Shown here piece after piece: positions 33,593 to 42,259 of a stretch of DNA of 53,962 nt. The translations under genes and the position numbers were made by a program. Source of the stretch: CAIZQW01 sp037133395. Its GTDB lineage: Bacteria; Verrucomicrobiota; Kiritimatiellia; RFP12; UBA1067. Position 1 is the stretch's first letter. The number at the start of each line of letters is the position of its first letter. The notes below the pieces were generated by a model. That model ran no database searches and was not told the DNA's origin. It saw only the letters and a list, made by a program, of their open reading frames with translations. The stretch spans positions 1-53,962 of the forward strand of contig JBAXOG010000010.1 of the NCBI GenBank assembly GCA_037133395.1. The letters are read 5' to 3'.

Positions 33593-36500
33593 TTACTGGA
33601 AGGTGACGAGTGTTCCTTGGAGTGTCTGCAGCACAACCTGATTTTCCACCACCTTGGCTCGGGTCTTCGTTGTCGTACCCGTGATCACCCACCCGCTCAG
33701 ATCGCTCGCACTTAAATTATTCGTGAAGCCCGTGAACAACACTCCCGGTTTCGGCATCTGCCCCGAGACTTTGGTGACATTCACCGTCACCACCGTCGGC
33801 AGAGAAAGATTGCCGTTTACGTAAACGTCCGTGTTTCCGGAAGTGGTGTAGTTCCAAGCATAAGAGGAATTCAGCTTCATGACTAGGTTCGACACGGTCA
33901 ACCTGCCGATGGTGCTGGTGTCAATGGCGCCGATCGTCGCAAAATTGGTCACCGTACCCGCCACCACACCCGTGCCGCCCAGAGTACCCCCGACCACTGT
34001 CACGATGCCTGTGATGGTCCCATTGACAGCCAGACTGCCGTTGTTTACAGTGGTTCCACCCCGATAGGTATTCGCCGCCGAAAGAATCAGCGTTCCACCA
34101 CCGATCTTCGTCAGCGTGCCACTATTAGTCACCGGCCCCATCAGCGCGAGACTCCCTGTGATATCGAACGTTGCACTGCTCGCCATGTTAATCACATTGG
34201 TAATCGCCCACATCCCGCCTGCCCCCGCTATCCCGCCGCCCGACAGAGTCACCAGATTCGTACTCATTGCAAGGTTGTTGCTGACACTGATGAAACCGCC
34301 GCTGATCGTCGTGACACCACTGTAGGTGTTCGCCCCTCCAAGAGTCAGCATGCCAATTCCAATTTTGGTCAGGGCACCCAGGTGGGTACCGTCAACATTA
34401 TTTAACTGGCCACTGTAGATCGTGTTCTGGTTGTTGTTGCCAACACTCAGGGTGACCGTGCCCGCCGCGCCCGTACCGCTGGCCGTGGAGCCGTAGCCTA
34501 GGCTGATGTTCCGCGTTCCTTTGAGTCCGCCAAGGACGAAAGTGTTGTTTCCGTTAAAACAGATTGACCCTGTATCGAGGGCGTTCATGTCCAGCGTGCT
34601 GTTCTGCAGGGCATTGACGCTGCCGAGGCGGAGCCCCTGGTTAGTTGGTTTTGCCGTCGGCGCTGCCACAGTCTGGATGCGCGTGTCGCCCGTGTAGGTA
34701 TTGGCGGCGTTGAACGCGACGGGGTCCTGATTGGGAAGGTCTATGCCACCCGTGATATACACCGTGCCAGCCGTCCCGGGGGTCATGCCCAAGGGATCCT
34801 GAATGATCCCGCTGATGGTTGTGGTCCGCCCCCCGGTTCCAATTCCATTATTGGCATTGATATTCAGACTGTGACCGTTAGAGTTGGCCGTGCCCAGGGT
34901 GATAGTGCCGTTCAAAGTTATGTTTCCGTCGCCACCGTTAATCAACGCCGCGCCGGTGTTACCGCTCTGAACAACAAAGTTATTACCATATGTTGTCGTA
35001 ACCGCACTGAACCGCATGGTGACGTCGTTACCACCAGAACTATCCCCAAGATAAACTGTCGTACCCGTGCTGAGACCCAAATCGGCATTGGCCGCTCCTG
35101 CCCACAAAGTTCCTGCCTTAATGATGGTGGGGCCAGTATAGGTCTTGTTATTACCGACCAGAGTCAGCGTGCCTGAGCCACTCTTGATAAAACCCTGAGT
35201 TCCCTGCAAAGCAGAACTAATAGTCACAGTCTGATTACTCACAATAATGGCCGGAACACCGTATGTTGTCGCCAGCGTCACCGGCGAATTGGATACCGTC
35301 AAGTTCTGGGCGTAACTATTGTTGTAAACCAGCGTCCCGATAGTCCGTACAGAATCCACATTAACATAAAGGCCGGCATTAATATTAACCTTGCTGAAAT
35401 CTGCCACAACATCGGAGCCGTCCGGGACGGAATTCGTCCAATTGGCCGCCGTGCTCCAGGCGCCGTTGGCCTTGTTGGTCCAGACACTCGTCGGCTGAGA
35501 TGTGTATGACGGCACTGCCGTGACAACCAACTCAAGTTGTTTGAGACCGGTGTTGTTATTCAGCGTGGCGGATACTCCAGGTGGCGGGGTCAACACAAAG
35601 GAACCGGGGCCAACTACGTTGCTTCCATACTTCACCAGCGGATAAGTCCCCGTGGCGGGCCAATCGCCGTTCCGCACTACAACATTGACGGTTCCCGTCA
35701 CGGAAAGTCCACTGATGACGTTCAACGGAGCAACCGTGTCCTGCAAAGATCCGAAATCGAAATCGAGGGTTGTGGTTCCTCCCGTGCAGGTCAGACTGGC
35801 GCAACTCCAGGCCCCGCCCATCACAGCACTCACGCTGTTGGTGGCGCCGTCAGCCACAAGAATGGCGCTATTCGAGCAGGAGCCGCCAGTGACGCCGACA
35901 AACTTGCCGGCATTTACCCAGGTCGCGCCGTTGTAGGTGTTCGCGCCAGACAACGTCAGAGATCCGTTACCGATCTTGGTCAAGGAGAGTGTGCCCGCCG
36001 TATTCTTGAGCGTTCCGCTGAAGGTACTGGTCGCATCTCCGTCACCCACCGTCAGTGATGCGGAGCCGGCCACACCATTGGAAACCACCCCCGCACCAGA
36101 CAACCCGTTGATCGTGTCGCTATGGCCATTGAGGTCAAGAATACCTGCAAGGGAGACATTCCCCTTGCCGCTACCGTTGGGTATCTGGTCGTTGGCTCCC
36201 AGTTGCAACGTTCCTGCTGTGATCGTGGTATCCGCCTGGTAATCGTTACTTCCGTCGACGTTACTGAGAGTGACAACTCCACTGCTGACAAGTGTCATAC
36301 CGCTGGGTCCAGTCACTTTGTTACTCAGTATAACCTGACCACCACCAATAAAATAGGCGGAAGCCAAATTGACTGTGATCATGCCAGCCAGTGTGTAAAT
36401 ACCGTTACCATTACTACGAAACGCCCCGGGAAAACCTACCTCCCCTGATCCCGCTGACGTATTCACGATGATGTCGTTGGCAAGCGTGAGAGATAAATAT

Positions 36501-37495
36501 AGGTACAACTGCGCCCTGTCTGTCGCGGATGTGCCTATCGTGATGGGGCCTCGCCCCCACTGGCCCTTCGTGATCGCCCCCGGACTGCCTGAGTATGACG
36601 CTTGATCGACATAGAATCGAATACCTACACCGCCGGCGGTCGAACTTCTCAGCGTCATTCCACCTGAGAAGTTATTATTAACATTACCAAGGGGATAGTT
36701 CATCAAGGAATTGGTGCCTTGGAAGACCAGCGCCACTGGTTGGGATGGCCCCTCCGTTATCAAAGAAAGGACTCTGGTCGAGCCTGACCAATTGACGGGG
36801 GTTACGGTGAGTGTGTTTGTTCCGGAGCCGCTCCCGCTGTTGGTGATGATTCCACTAGCTGATCCTGGCGCCAGGTTGGACACTGTCACACTGTAACCGT
36901 TTAAATCGAACGTACCTGCAGTCACCGTAAGGGCCGAGAGGCCCGGAATCGCTGTGGACGAGCCTGCTTTCAAGGTGCCGCCATTGACCGTGGTCGCACC
37001 GCTGTAGGTGTTCGAACCACTGAGTGTCAGTGTGCCTGCGTTGGTCTTGGTTAACGATCCGAGACCACTCATATCGCCATTGACCGTTATATCGTTTGCC
37101 CCCGCGAACGTGGTGTTCGTCGCCAGCACCAAGGGGTTGTTGATCGTCACGGTTGCGCCATAGTTCGTCACCACCGGCATCACGGCGCCGTTGTTCATAA
37201 AGGCATTCGTGCCGCCCGCAAGTGTTACCGTCCCCGCTCCGAATATCATGCCATTGTTGGTGAAGATCCCGCTCCAGTTGTTGCTCGAAGTGTAGGTTCC
37301 CGCGACGTTGAACTTGAGAATGGAACTGACGCTGCCATACTGGGATGGCGCGCCATTAGTCCAGTTGCCGGGCGTGTTCCACACTTGGACACCTGACGCC
37401 ACATTAGTCCAACAAAATTGCGCCTGCGACGTCCCGGCCGCCAGCACCGCCGCCCCAACAATCATTCCCATTACAAACCGATTCTGGATACGCAT
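33593..37495 (-). CDS. Secreted autotransporter-associated beta-strand repeat protein
   Basis: A 1300-residue exported repeat protein starting at the ATG at 37495, 8 bases after AGGAG. The signal peptide MRIQNRFVMGMIVGAAVLAAG is followed by 'CWTNVASGVQVWNTPGNWTN', a block shared with two paralogues. Repeats include 'LTLSGSNTYSGATTVNGGTL' and 'MLTLGGANTYSGVTTISGG'. A second 'VWTNKANGAWSTAANWTN' block appears mid-protein, as if two modules were joined. Bases 35915-36230 are homologous to 5085-5420 of the giant paralogue, and 33596-34075 to 9819-10300. There is no barrel or sorting signal. Its promoter-proximal palindrome and leader (37496-37628) match those of the gene at 9816-13358. Confidence 0.88.
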   Translation of the reverse strand: MRIQNRFVMGMIVGAAVLAAGTSQAQFCWTNVASGVQVWNTPGNWTNGAPSQYGSVSSILKFNVAGTYTSSNNWSGIFTNNGMIFGAGTVTLAGGTNAFMNNGAVMPVVTNYGATVTINNPLVLATNTTFAGANDITVNGDMSGLGSLTKTNAGTLTLSGSNTYSGATTVNGGTLKAGSSTAIPGLSALTVTAGTFDLNGYSVTVSNLAPGSASGIITNSGSGSGTNTLTVTPVNWSGSTRVLSLITEGPSQPVALVFQGTNSLMNYPLGNVNNNFSGGMTLRSSTAGGVGIRFYVDQASYSGSPGAITKGQWGRGPITIGTSATDRAQLYLYLSLTLANDIIVNTSAGSGEVGFPGAFRSNGNGIYTLAGMITVNLASAYFIGGGQVILSNKVTGPSGMTLVSSGVVTLSNVDGSNDYQADTTITAGTLQLGANDQIPNGSGKGNVSLAGILDLNGHSDTINGLSGAGVVSNGVAGSASLTVGDGDATSTFSGTLKNTAGTLSLTKIGNGSLTLSGANTYNGATWVNAGKFVGVTGGSCSNSAILVADGATNSVSAVMGGAWSCASLTCTGGTTTLDFDFGSLQDTVAPLNVISGLSVTGTVNVVVRNGDWPATGTYPLVKYGSNVVGPGSFVLTPPPGVSATLNNNTGLKQLELVVTAVPSYTSQPTSVWTNKANGAWSTAANWTNSVPDGSDVVADFSKVNINAGLYVNVDSVRTIGTLVYNNSYAQNLTVSNSPVTLATTYGVPAIIVSNQTVTISSALQGTQGFIKSGSGTLTLVGNNKTYTGPTIIKAGTLWAGAANADLGLSTGTTVYLGDSSGGNDVTMRFSAVTTTYGNNFVVQSGNTGAALINGGDGNITLNGTITLGTANSNGHSLNINANNGIGTGGRTTTISGIIQDPLGMTPGTAGTVYITGGIDLPNQDPVAFNAANTYTGDTRIQTVAAPTAKPTNQGLRLGSVNALQNSTLDMNALDTGSICFNGNNTFVLGGLKGTRNISLGYGSTASGTGAAGTVTLSVGNNNQNTIYSGQLNNVDGTHLGALTKIGIGMLTLGGANTYSGVTTISGGFISVSNNLAMSTNLVTLSGGGIAGAGGMWAITNVINMASSATFDITGSLALMGPVTNSGTLTKIGGGTLILSAANTYRGGTTVNNGSLAVNGTITGIVTVVGGTLGGTGVVAGTVTNFATIGAIDTSTIGRLTVSNLVMKLNSSYAWNYTTSGNTDVYVNGNLSLPTVVTVNVTKVSGQMPKPGVLFTGFTNNLSASDLSGWVITGTTTKTRAKVVENQVVLQTLQGTLVTFQ

Positions 37496-37596
37496 TTAAT
37501 CTTCTCCTGTGTCAAAACCGAATCTTTGACTGAACGCTTACAGACACTTCATATTATTCGCATTTAATTAGCAAAGTATAAACCTTCTGGCGAATT
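37496..37596 (-). promoter_or_regulatory. Conserved leader upstream of repeat protein
   Basis: Homologous to 13359-13461 over its full length, including GTTCAGTCAAAGATTC and the TTTTGACACAGGAG ribosome-site region. AATAAT at about 37550 aligns with the possible -10 of the other copy; no good -35 is seen. It starts directly after palindrome copy 2. Confidence 0.5.
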
Positions 37597-37628
37597 GACA
37601 CTAGTCGCTCAAATGAGCGACTAGTGTC
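37597..37628. repeat. 32-bp palindrome, copy 2
   Basis: GACACTAGTCGCTCA and TGAGCGACTAGTGTC flank an AA centre (15-bp perfect arms), the longest of the three copies. The TAG stop of the SGNH esterase gene (37621-37623) lies inside its right arm, so the last codons and the palindrome share sequence. It is 102 bases upstream of the next start, against 104 for copy 1. Confidence 0.85.
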
Positions 37629-38628
37629 CCGCCGTCACAATCCGCCTTATTTCCGCCTCAAATTCAGCCTGGAGCTCAGCCTGTACCTTGTCCTTCACGC
37701 CAGGCTCGAAGAGTGCATCAAGCGATTCGCAGGACCCAGCCGACTTTACCTTCTTCTTCATGAGGGAAAGCAGCAAATCCTTTGACCAGTGCATCAAGGT
37801 TGGTTTCTTCGCAGCTTTCGCAGCTTCGAGTACCTTCTCGCGCTGACGAAGGGTCAACTTACAATTCGTGCCAAAGAATTTTTTATTCAAGACGACATCC
37901 ACGCGAGCGGAGAAGTTCCCCGCGTCGGGAATGTCCATCCACGTCTCGTATGCTTTGTCGATTTCCGATTTTGAACAGCCAAACCCCATCAGTACCGTCT
38001 TGGACAAAAGGATGTTTCCTTCCGGGGACATGTGGCAGCCGTCACCCGTCAGCCCGCGCAAGGGAGTGGCCGTTTTTACGGCTTCAACGAACACGTTATA
38101 CAGATCCACCAGTTTACAGTTCTTCCGTTTCGCCAACTCGCGCAGAAACGCACTATATTCCCCCAACTGCTGGGTTTGCGGTGAGTTCCACGCACCGTAA
38201 GCCGTGGTTGTGAAAAGGATCACCTTAATCCCAGCCGCTTGGCACTGGTCAACGATGGCGGTCATATTGATCTTATACTGGTCGAGCGGTACACCCTTGG
38301 CACCATGAATCACGTCGTTCATCCCGCAACTGATTGTCACCCAGTCCGGTTTCTTATCAATAACGTCGCGCTGAACCCGTGCCAGCATATCGTTAGATTT
38401 GTGTCCGCCGACCCCGGCAGGAAGCGGTTCAATCGTGATGCCGTTTGCCTCCAATCCGGCAACAATCAGCCGCACATAGCCATGCGGAGTCGTCCACCCT
38501 TGTGCTGTGATTGAATCGCCCAGGAAGGCGACCTTGTCACCCGTTTTGATGAGTATTTCCGCGTGTGTCGCTAACACCGTCGATGCAACAACCATCAGGA
38601 TTATTATCTTTCGCATGTTGTTATTCAT
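37621..38628 (-). CDS. Secreted SGNH/GDSL hydrolase (putative polysaccharide acetylesterase)
   Basis: A 335-residue SGNH esterase. The signal sequence runs to about residue 23 ('VVASTVLATHA'). Block I is 'KVAFLGDSITAQGW' with Ser39, block II 'GVGGHKSNDM', block III 'CGMNDVIHG', and block V 'DGCHMSPEGN' with the Asp-x-x-His pair, so the catalytic set is complete. The family includes rhamnogalacturonan and xylan acetylesterases. A C-terminal ~110-residue extension ('EIDKAYETWMDIPDAGNFSA...') is predicted helical and not assigned. The start is uncertain: AAAGGA abuts the ATG at 38628 and is 12 bases from the ATG at 38616. A five-codon open frame (MKKKE) ends on the first ATG. The stop is inside palindrome copy 2. 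Confidence 0.88.
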   Translation of the reverse strand: MNNNMRKIIILMVVASTVLATHAEILIKTGDKVAFLGDSITAQGWTTPHGYVRLIVAGLEANGITIEPLPAGVGGHKSNDMLARVQRDVIDKKPDWVTISCGMNDVIHGAKGVPLDQYKINMTAIVDQCQAAGIKVILFTTTAYGAWNSPQTQQLGEYSAFLRELAKRKNCKLVDLYNVFVEAVKTATPLRGLTGDGCHMSPEGNILLSKTVLMGFGCSKSEIDKAYETWMDIPDAGNFSARVDVVLNKKFFGTNCKLTLRQREKVLEAAKAAKKPTLMHWSKDLLLSLMKKKVKSAGSCESLDALFEPGVKDKVQAELQAEFEAEIRRIVTAGH

Positions 38629-38666
38629 TCCTTTTTCTTCATGATACCTCTTTCATCAAAAAGATG

Positions 38667-38690
38667 TTAGTCACTCAAATGAGCGACTAA
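38667..38690. repeat. 24-bp palindrome, copy 3
   Basis: TTAGTCACTCA and TGAGCGACTAA flank the AA centre with one mismatch (A against C at the fifth inner pair). In minus-strand RNA this position becomes a G-U pair, so the hairpin is kept. It lies 23 bases past the response-regulator stop and 38 bases upstream of the esterase start. CTTTTT follows a few bases later on the minus strand, giving this copy some terminator character. Confidence 0.72.
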
Positions 38691-38713
38691 GGAATGACAT
38701 GAGGGCATCACGC

Positions 38714-39349
38714 TCAGAGTTGGCGAAACTTGGCGACGGCTTGGGCGCGGCTATGGACGTGAAGTTTCTTGTAGAGACGCCCGACGTGGGTCTGAACTGT
38801 CCAGTAACTGATATTGAGTTTCTCGGCTATTTCTTTTTTCAGAAAACCTTTAGCCAGCAATTCCAAAATTTCGACTTCGCGGGCCCAGAGGTTGGAATCG
38901 GGATCCGCCGTAGGTGCCGATTTCTTGAAGGCCTGCACCACGCGCCGTGCGATACTCATACTCATCGGAGCTCCACCCTCGAGCACCTCCTGGATGGCCT
39001 CAATCAACTGCGCTGATTTAACCGGCTTCAACAAATAACCGCTGGCCCCGGCCGCCAACGAATCAAACACCGAATCAGAATCGTCGTACACGGTGAGCAT
39101 GATCATCTGGGTCTCGGGGATCTCCCCCGCGAGCCGCCGCACGCATTCCACGCCGTTTATACCGGGTAATTTAATGTCCATCAGTACCACCGTCGGCCGC
39201 AGGGAAGGCAGTTCGGCCAGTGCCTGCTCGGCATCGGGAAACGCACCCACGCAACGGAAGGAGGGCTCGCGCCGCAACATGGCTTCCAGGTTATCGCGCA
39301 ACAGGGCGCTATCCTCGACAATCGCGATGGTGACCTGTGGTTTGCTCAT
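38714..39349 (-). CDS. NarL/FixJ-family response regulator
   Basis: A 211-residue transcription regulator. The receiver domain (residues 5-120) has the acidic pair E12-D13, phosphoacceptor D58 ('VVLMDIKLPGINGVE'), T86 and K108 ('GYLLKPV'). The C-terminal LuxR-type helix-turn-helix (about 150-205) has 'REVEILELLAKGFLKKEIAE' and 'VQTHVGRLYKKL'. Its ATG overlaps the TGA of the kinase gene by four bases, so it is the cognate partner of the adjacent histidine kinase. It likely controls the surrounding polysaccharide genes. Whether the nearby palindromes are its binding sites is untested; they are longer than typical NarL-type half-site pairs. Confidence 0.95.
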   Translation of the reverse strand: MSKPQVTIAIVEDSALLRDNLEAMLRREPSFRCVGAFPDAEQALAELPSLRPTVVLMDIKLPGINGVECVRRLAGEIPETQMIMLTVYDDSDSVFDSLAAGASGYLLKPVKSAQLIEAIQEVLEGGAPMSMSIARRVVQAFKKSAPTADPDSNLWAREVEILELLAKGFLKKEIAEKLNISYWTVQTHVGRLYKKLHVHSRAQAVAKFRQL

Positions 39350-42234
39350 GACTGTGTCCTCTGGACAGGCAAGGTTAGTTCGACCACCGTGCCTTTACCG
39401 GGTGTACTGTTTCGCTTAAATTTTCCGCCGACAGCTTTCATACGTTGGCGCATATTGCCAGAACCATGCGCCATTGACAAGCCTGGGGTGTCGATGAATC
39501 CACAGCCATTATCAGCCACCGTCACAATAAGTTCCCTGTCCCGTAGCGCGATGTTAAGAGTGACCTCCGTGGGTTGGCCATGCCGGACGGCGTTGTGTAA
39601 GGCCTCTTTCGCGGCGAGAAACAAGTTGTGGCGATGCAATGACGTCAACGGCAGATCTGGCAACTCCCCTGCCACGTCAAAGCGCGACGCCACTCCGGAC
39701 AGTTCAAGATAGGCCTGGGCAAACTTGCAGAAGAAACTCACAAACCGCTCAACCGTGTCATTGGCCGGATTCACCGCCCAGACGATTTCCTCCAGGCGAC
39801 GAACGGTCTGCTGGGCCTGGCCTGTGATTTGATGAAGTCGAGACTGGATCCCTCGGTTTTCGCCTGCCTCGTCCTGGGCAAGGTCGGACATCATGGCAAT
39901 GCTGGACAGCTCGGCGCCTAGATCGTCATGCAGGTCCTGCGCGATGCGGGAGCGTTCGCGTTCGATGGCATGCTCGCGTTCAGATCGCAATCCCACCATG
40001 TACCGCCATGTGGCGAATACCAAGCTGGCAATCACGGTCGCGATAAGCGACCAAAACCAAAGTTGTTTCGTCACCGGTAGGATGATGTCCATGTCAATTC
40101 GTTGCGCCATGCCGCGCTTCCGATCATGCAAGCTGATCCGCCAGACGTTCTCTCCCGCGCTGACAATGCCATCCACCAAGCACCCGCTGGCAGTCCTGAG
40201 CACGGGTTGATATCGGCTATAGATGAAAAGGAAGCCATCACGTGCCCCTGCCTCGGTCAATTCTACCGTCATAAAAGTACGCCCTGCTTGCACCCGCTTG
40301 AGATCGGCGGCCCCGCAATAGATGTGCAGGTTGGAGCCAATAAATACCGGCAGCGACGACGTGGGATCTACCTCCGTAAACACCAAATGCTGGGAGGCTG
40401 AGGCAGCCAGCTGTGGCGTAGTCCATGTCCCTTCTGCCACACCGAGATACCGATCATCCCAGAAAGACCAAACCGCATAGCGCTTGGCGTGATCCATACC
40501 GGCCTGTTTGAAATCCAATGTGATCGCCTGTTCCCGGGTACTTGGATTCCACAGAAGGGCAACAGTCCAATCGCCCCACTCACGATGAACATGGCCGACG
40601 AGCCTCGGCCACTCCTCGCTCGTGCAGAGGTCCATCACCTCGGTCTGCTCCTTGGCCGGCGGGGTCATCACCTCAACATTACGCCAATACGGCTTGAAAC
40701 TCTCCCAATACCAAGGATCCGAGGTGAAGGCCATCCCGCACGAGAGCCCGACCATGCTCATCCACGTCCGCACCAATGGCCAGCCGCCGGCGATCTGGCT
40801 GATATTCGCGATATCGGTACCCATATAATAACCATCGACATCAATGGCAAACCAGCGACCATGGAGATGATAGGATCGGAGCACATCGTTGATCCTGGAA
40901 CGAATCTGATCCCGGGTGACATTCGCGCCGACCCGGCCCCCATCCATCGCGCCCACGCAGGCACGATCGGGTTCACCATTACTCGAATGCAGAAAAACAA
41001 CTTCCCCCGCCGCCCGTCTCATCGCAGCGTAGTTCGCTCGGGCCGCCTCAAATCGCGTTTGCTTGCAATCGCTCACCTTACCCGAAAACTTGTAAAGAAC
41101 CTTCAGGTAGGTGAATCCCTTGTCCGCCGTATCCCGGATAAACCGCTCACGCTCCGCTGACAGCCACTTCCGGCTTTCACCGCTCCATAAATCAAGGAAC
41201 AAACCGGGACGCGCTCCGGTTTCAGCAATGCGCTTCGCGTAGAAGGAAAGACCTTCCGGAAACTGGTCGTTCGTTTCAGTCGACCCAGCGGGATTCAGGT
41301 AACAGTCGTCAATCTGTATGACCGCCGGATGTAACCGATCCGGATTCTTTAACGCCGAGTCAACGATCGCCAGCAGATCGGAACCGGTGATGTTACGAGC
41401 GAGGTAATACCAACTATTCCAGCCCGACAATGCCCCTTTGTCTGTACGCGCCCCATGTGACTGTCCCACCCACTTCGCCCATTGGGAGAGTGCCAACCGT
41501 GGCGGTTTAAACAAAAGCACGACTTGCTGTCCCCACCGTGTTTCACCGGGATCTACTGGCACATCACTCATCTCAGCGGAAATTGCGAGTAACATGAACC
41601 CATCAGGAGAGGGCTCGAAGGAAGCATTTACATAAGCGCTCGGGCTTCCTACCGGACCGAACAGGAATCCCAAGCCGTCCCGCCGGTAATACCCCCCGTA
41701 TTCGTGGACACTCATGGGCTTGTCGATCAACGCAACAACCGGCGGCACAACAGCGGTAGCACTCGTGTCTAGCCGTGTAACCAGCCAATCCTTGGCATTT
41801 CCAGTCACCCGAAATTTTGCCTCTACCGGCGAGAGCGACATTAGCGAGACCGGTGCTGCTCCCGTATTGCGGATGCCTGCCTGAGCCATCATGCCCGCGC
41901 TGCCCGGCACCGAGTCGACTCGGAACAGGAGTTCCAGCCCGACATCGGGAAAGCGAATGGTCGTCACCTGACCGGTGCGCACGATTCCGCCCGAAGATGA
42001 CAGTACCCGTTGCTTGCCATCTTTAAAAATTCTAGCCGACCACCCACCCGTGAATCCCGTAAAACCAGGCGCTGACAGCGTGAAGCTTCGTCCGTCAGCC
42101 GCCAAGGACGCTTGTACATGCACGGTTAGATTGGAAGAAGCCCACACCGGCCCTGTCACAACAACTAGCCACAAGGCGGCTATCAACGAATGAGAACCGG
42201 GGACACAGTTAAATATTCTACAATTTATAATCAC
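39346..42234 (-). CDS. Sensor histidine kinase with a GH36/GH27-like alpha-galactosidase-fold sensor domain
   Basis: A membrane kinase of about 962 residues. The GTG at 42234 is preferred, with AGAAGA 9 bases upstream; the ATG at 42333 would overlap the preceding gene by 74 bases. A signal/anchor segment ('SHSLIAALWLVVVTGPVWA') precedes a large exported part. It has an N-terminal beta-domain, then a TIM barrel with 'GWNSWYYL' (about residue 271), 'VIQIDDCYLNP', 'NDQFPEGLSFYAKRIAETGA' and 'WFAIDVDGYYMGTD', and a C-terminal sandwich, which is the layout of clan GH-D alpha-galactosidases. The strand that should read YxKxDF reads 'YLKVLYKF', so the nucleophile Asp is missing. One membrane helix (about 724-747) leads to a HisKA_3 box ('RIAQDLHDDLGAELSS', His about 769), the N-box 'AAKEALHNAVRHG' and 'DNGCGF'. 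It overlaps the response regulator. Confidence 0.9.
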   Translation of the reverse strand: MIINCRIFNCVPGSHSLIAALWLVVVTGPVWASSNLTVHVQASLAADGRSFTLSAPGFTGFTGGWSARIFKDGKQRVLSSSGGIVRTGQVTTIRFPDVGLELLFRVDSVPGSAGMMAQAGIRNTGAAPVSLMSLSPVEAKFRVTGNAKDWLVTRLDTSATAVVPPVVALIDKPMSVHEYGGYYRRDGLGFLFGPVGSPSAYVNASFEPSPDGFMLLAISAEMSDVPVDPGETRWGQQVVLLFKPPRLALSQWAKWVGQSHGARTDKGALSGWNSWYYLARNITGSDLLAIVDSALKNPDRLHPAVIQIDDCYLNPAGSTETNDQFPEGLSFYAKRIAETGARPGLFLDLWSGESRKWLSAERERFIRDTADKGFTYLKVLYKFSGKVSDCKQTRFEAARANYAAMRRAAGEVVFLHSSNGEPDRACVGAMDGGRVGANVTRDQIRSRINDVLRSYHLHGRWFAIDVDGYYMGTDIANISQIAGGWPLVRTWMSMVGLSCGMAFTSDPWYWESFKPYWRNVEVMTPPAKEQTEVMDLCTSEEWPRLVGHVHREWGDWTVALLWNPSTREQAITLDFKQAGMDHAKRYAVWSFWDDRYLGVAEGTWTTPQLAASASQHLVFTEVDPTSSLPVFIGSNLHIYCGAADLKRVQAGRTFMTVELTEAGARDGFLFIYSRYQPVLRTASGCLVDGIVSAGENVWRISLHDRKRGMAQRIDMDIILPVTKQLWFWSLIATVIASLVFATWRYMVGLRSEREHAIERERSRIAQDLHDDLGAELSSIAMMSDLAQDEAGENRGIQSRLHQITGQAQQTVRRLEEIVWAVNPANDTVERFVSFFCKFAQAYLELSGVASRFDVAGELPDLPLTSLHRHNLFLAAKEALHNAVRHGQPTEVTLNIALRDRELIVTVADNGCGFIDTPGLSMAHGSGNMRQRMKAVGGKFKRNSTPGKGTVVELTLPVQRTQS

Positions 42235-42259
42235 GCTTTGTATTCTTCTAAGAACGTTG

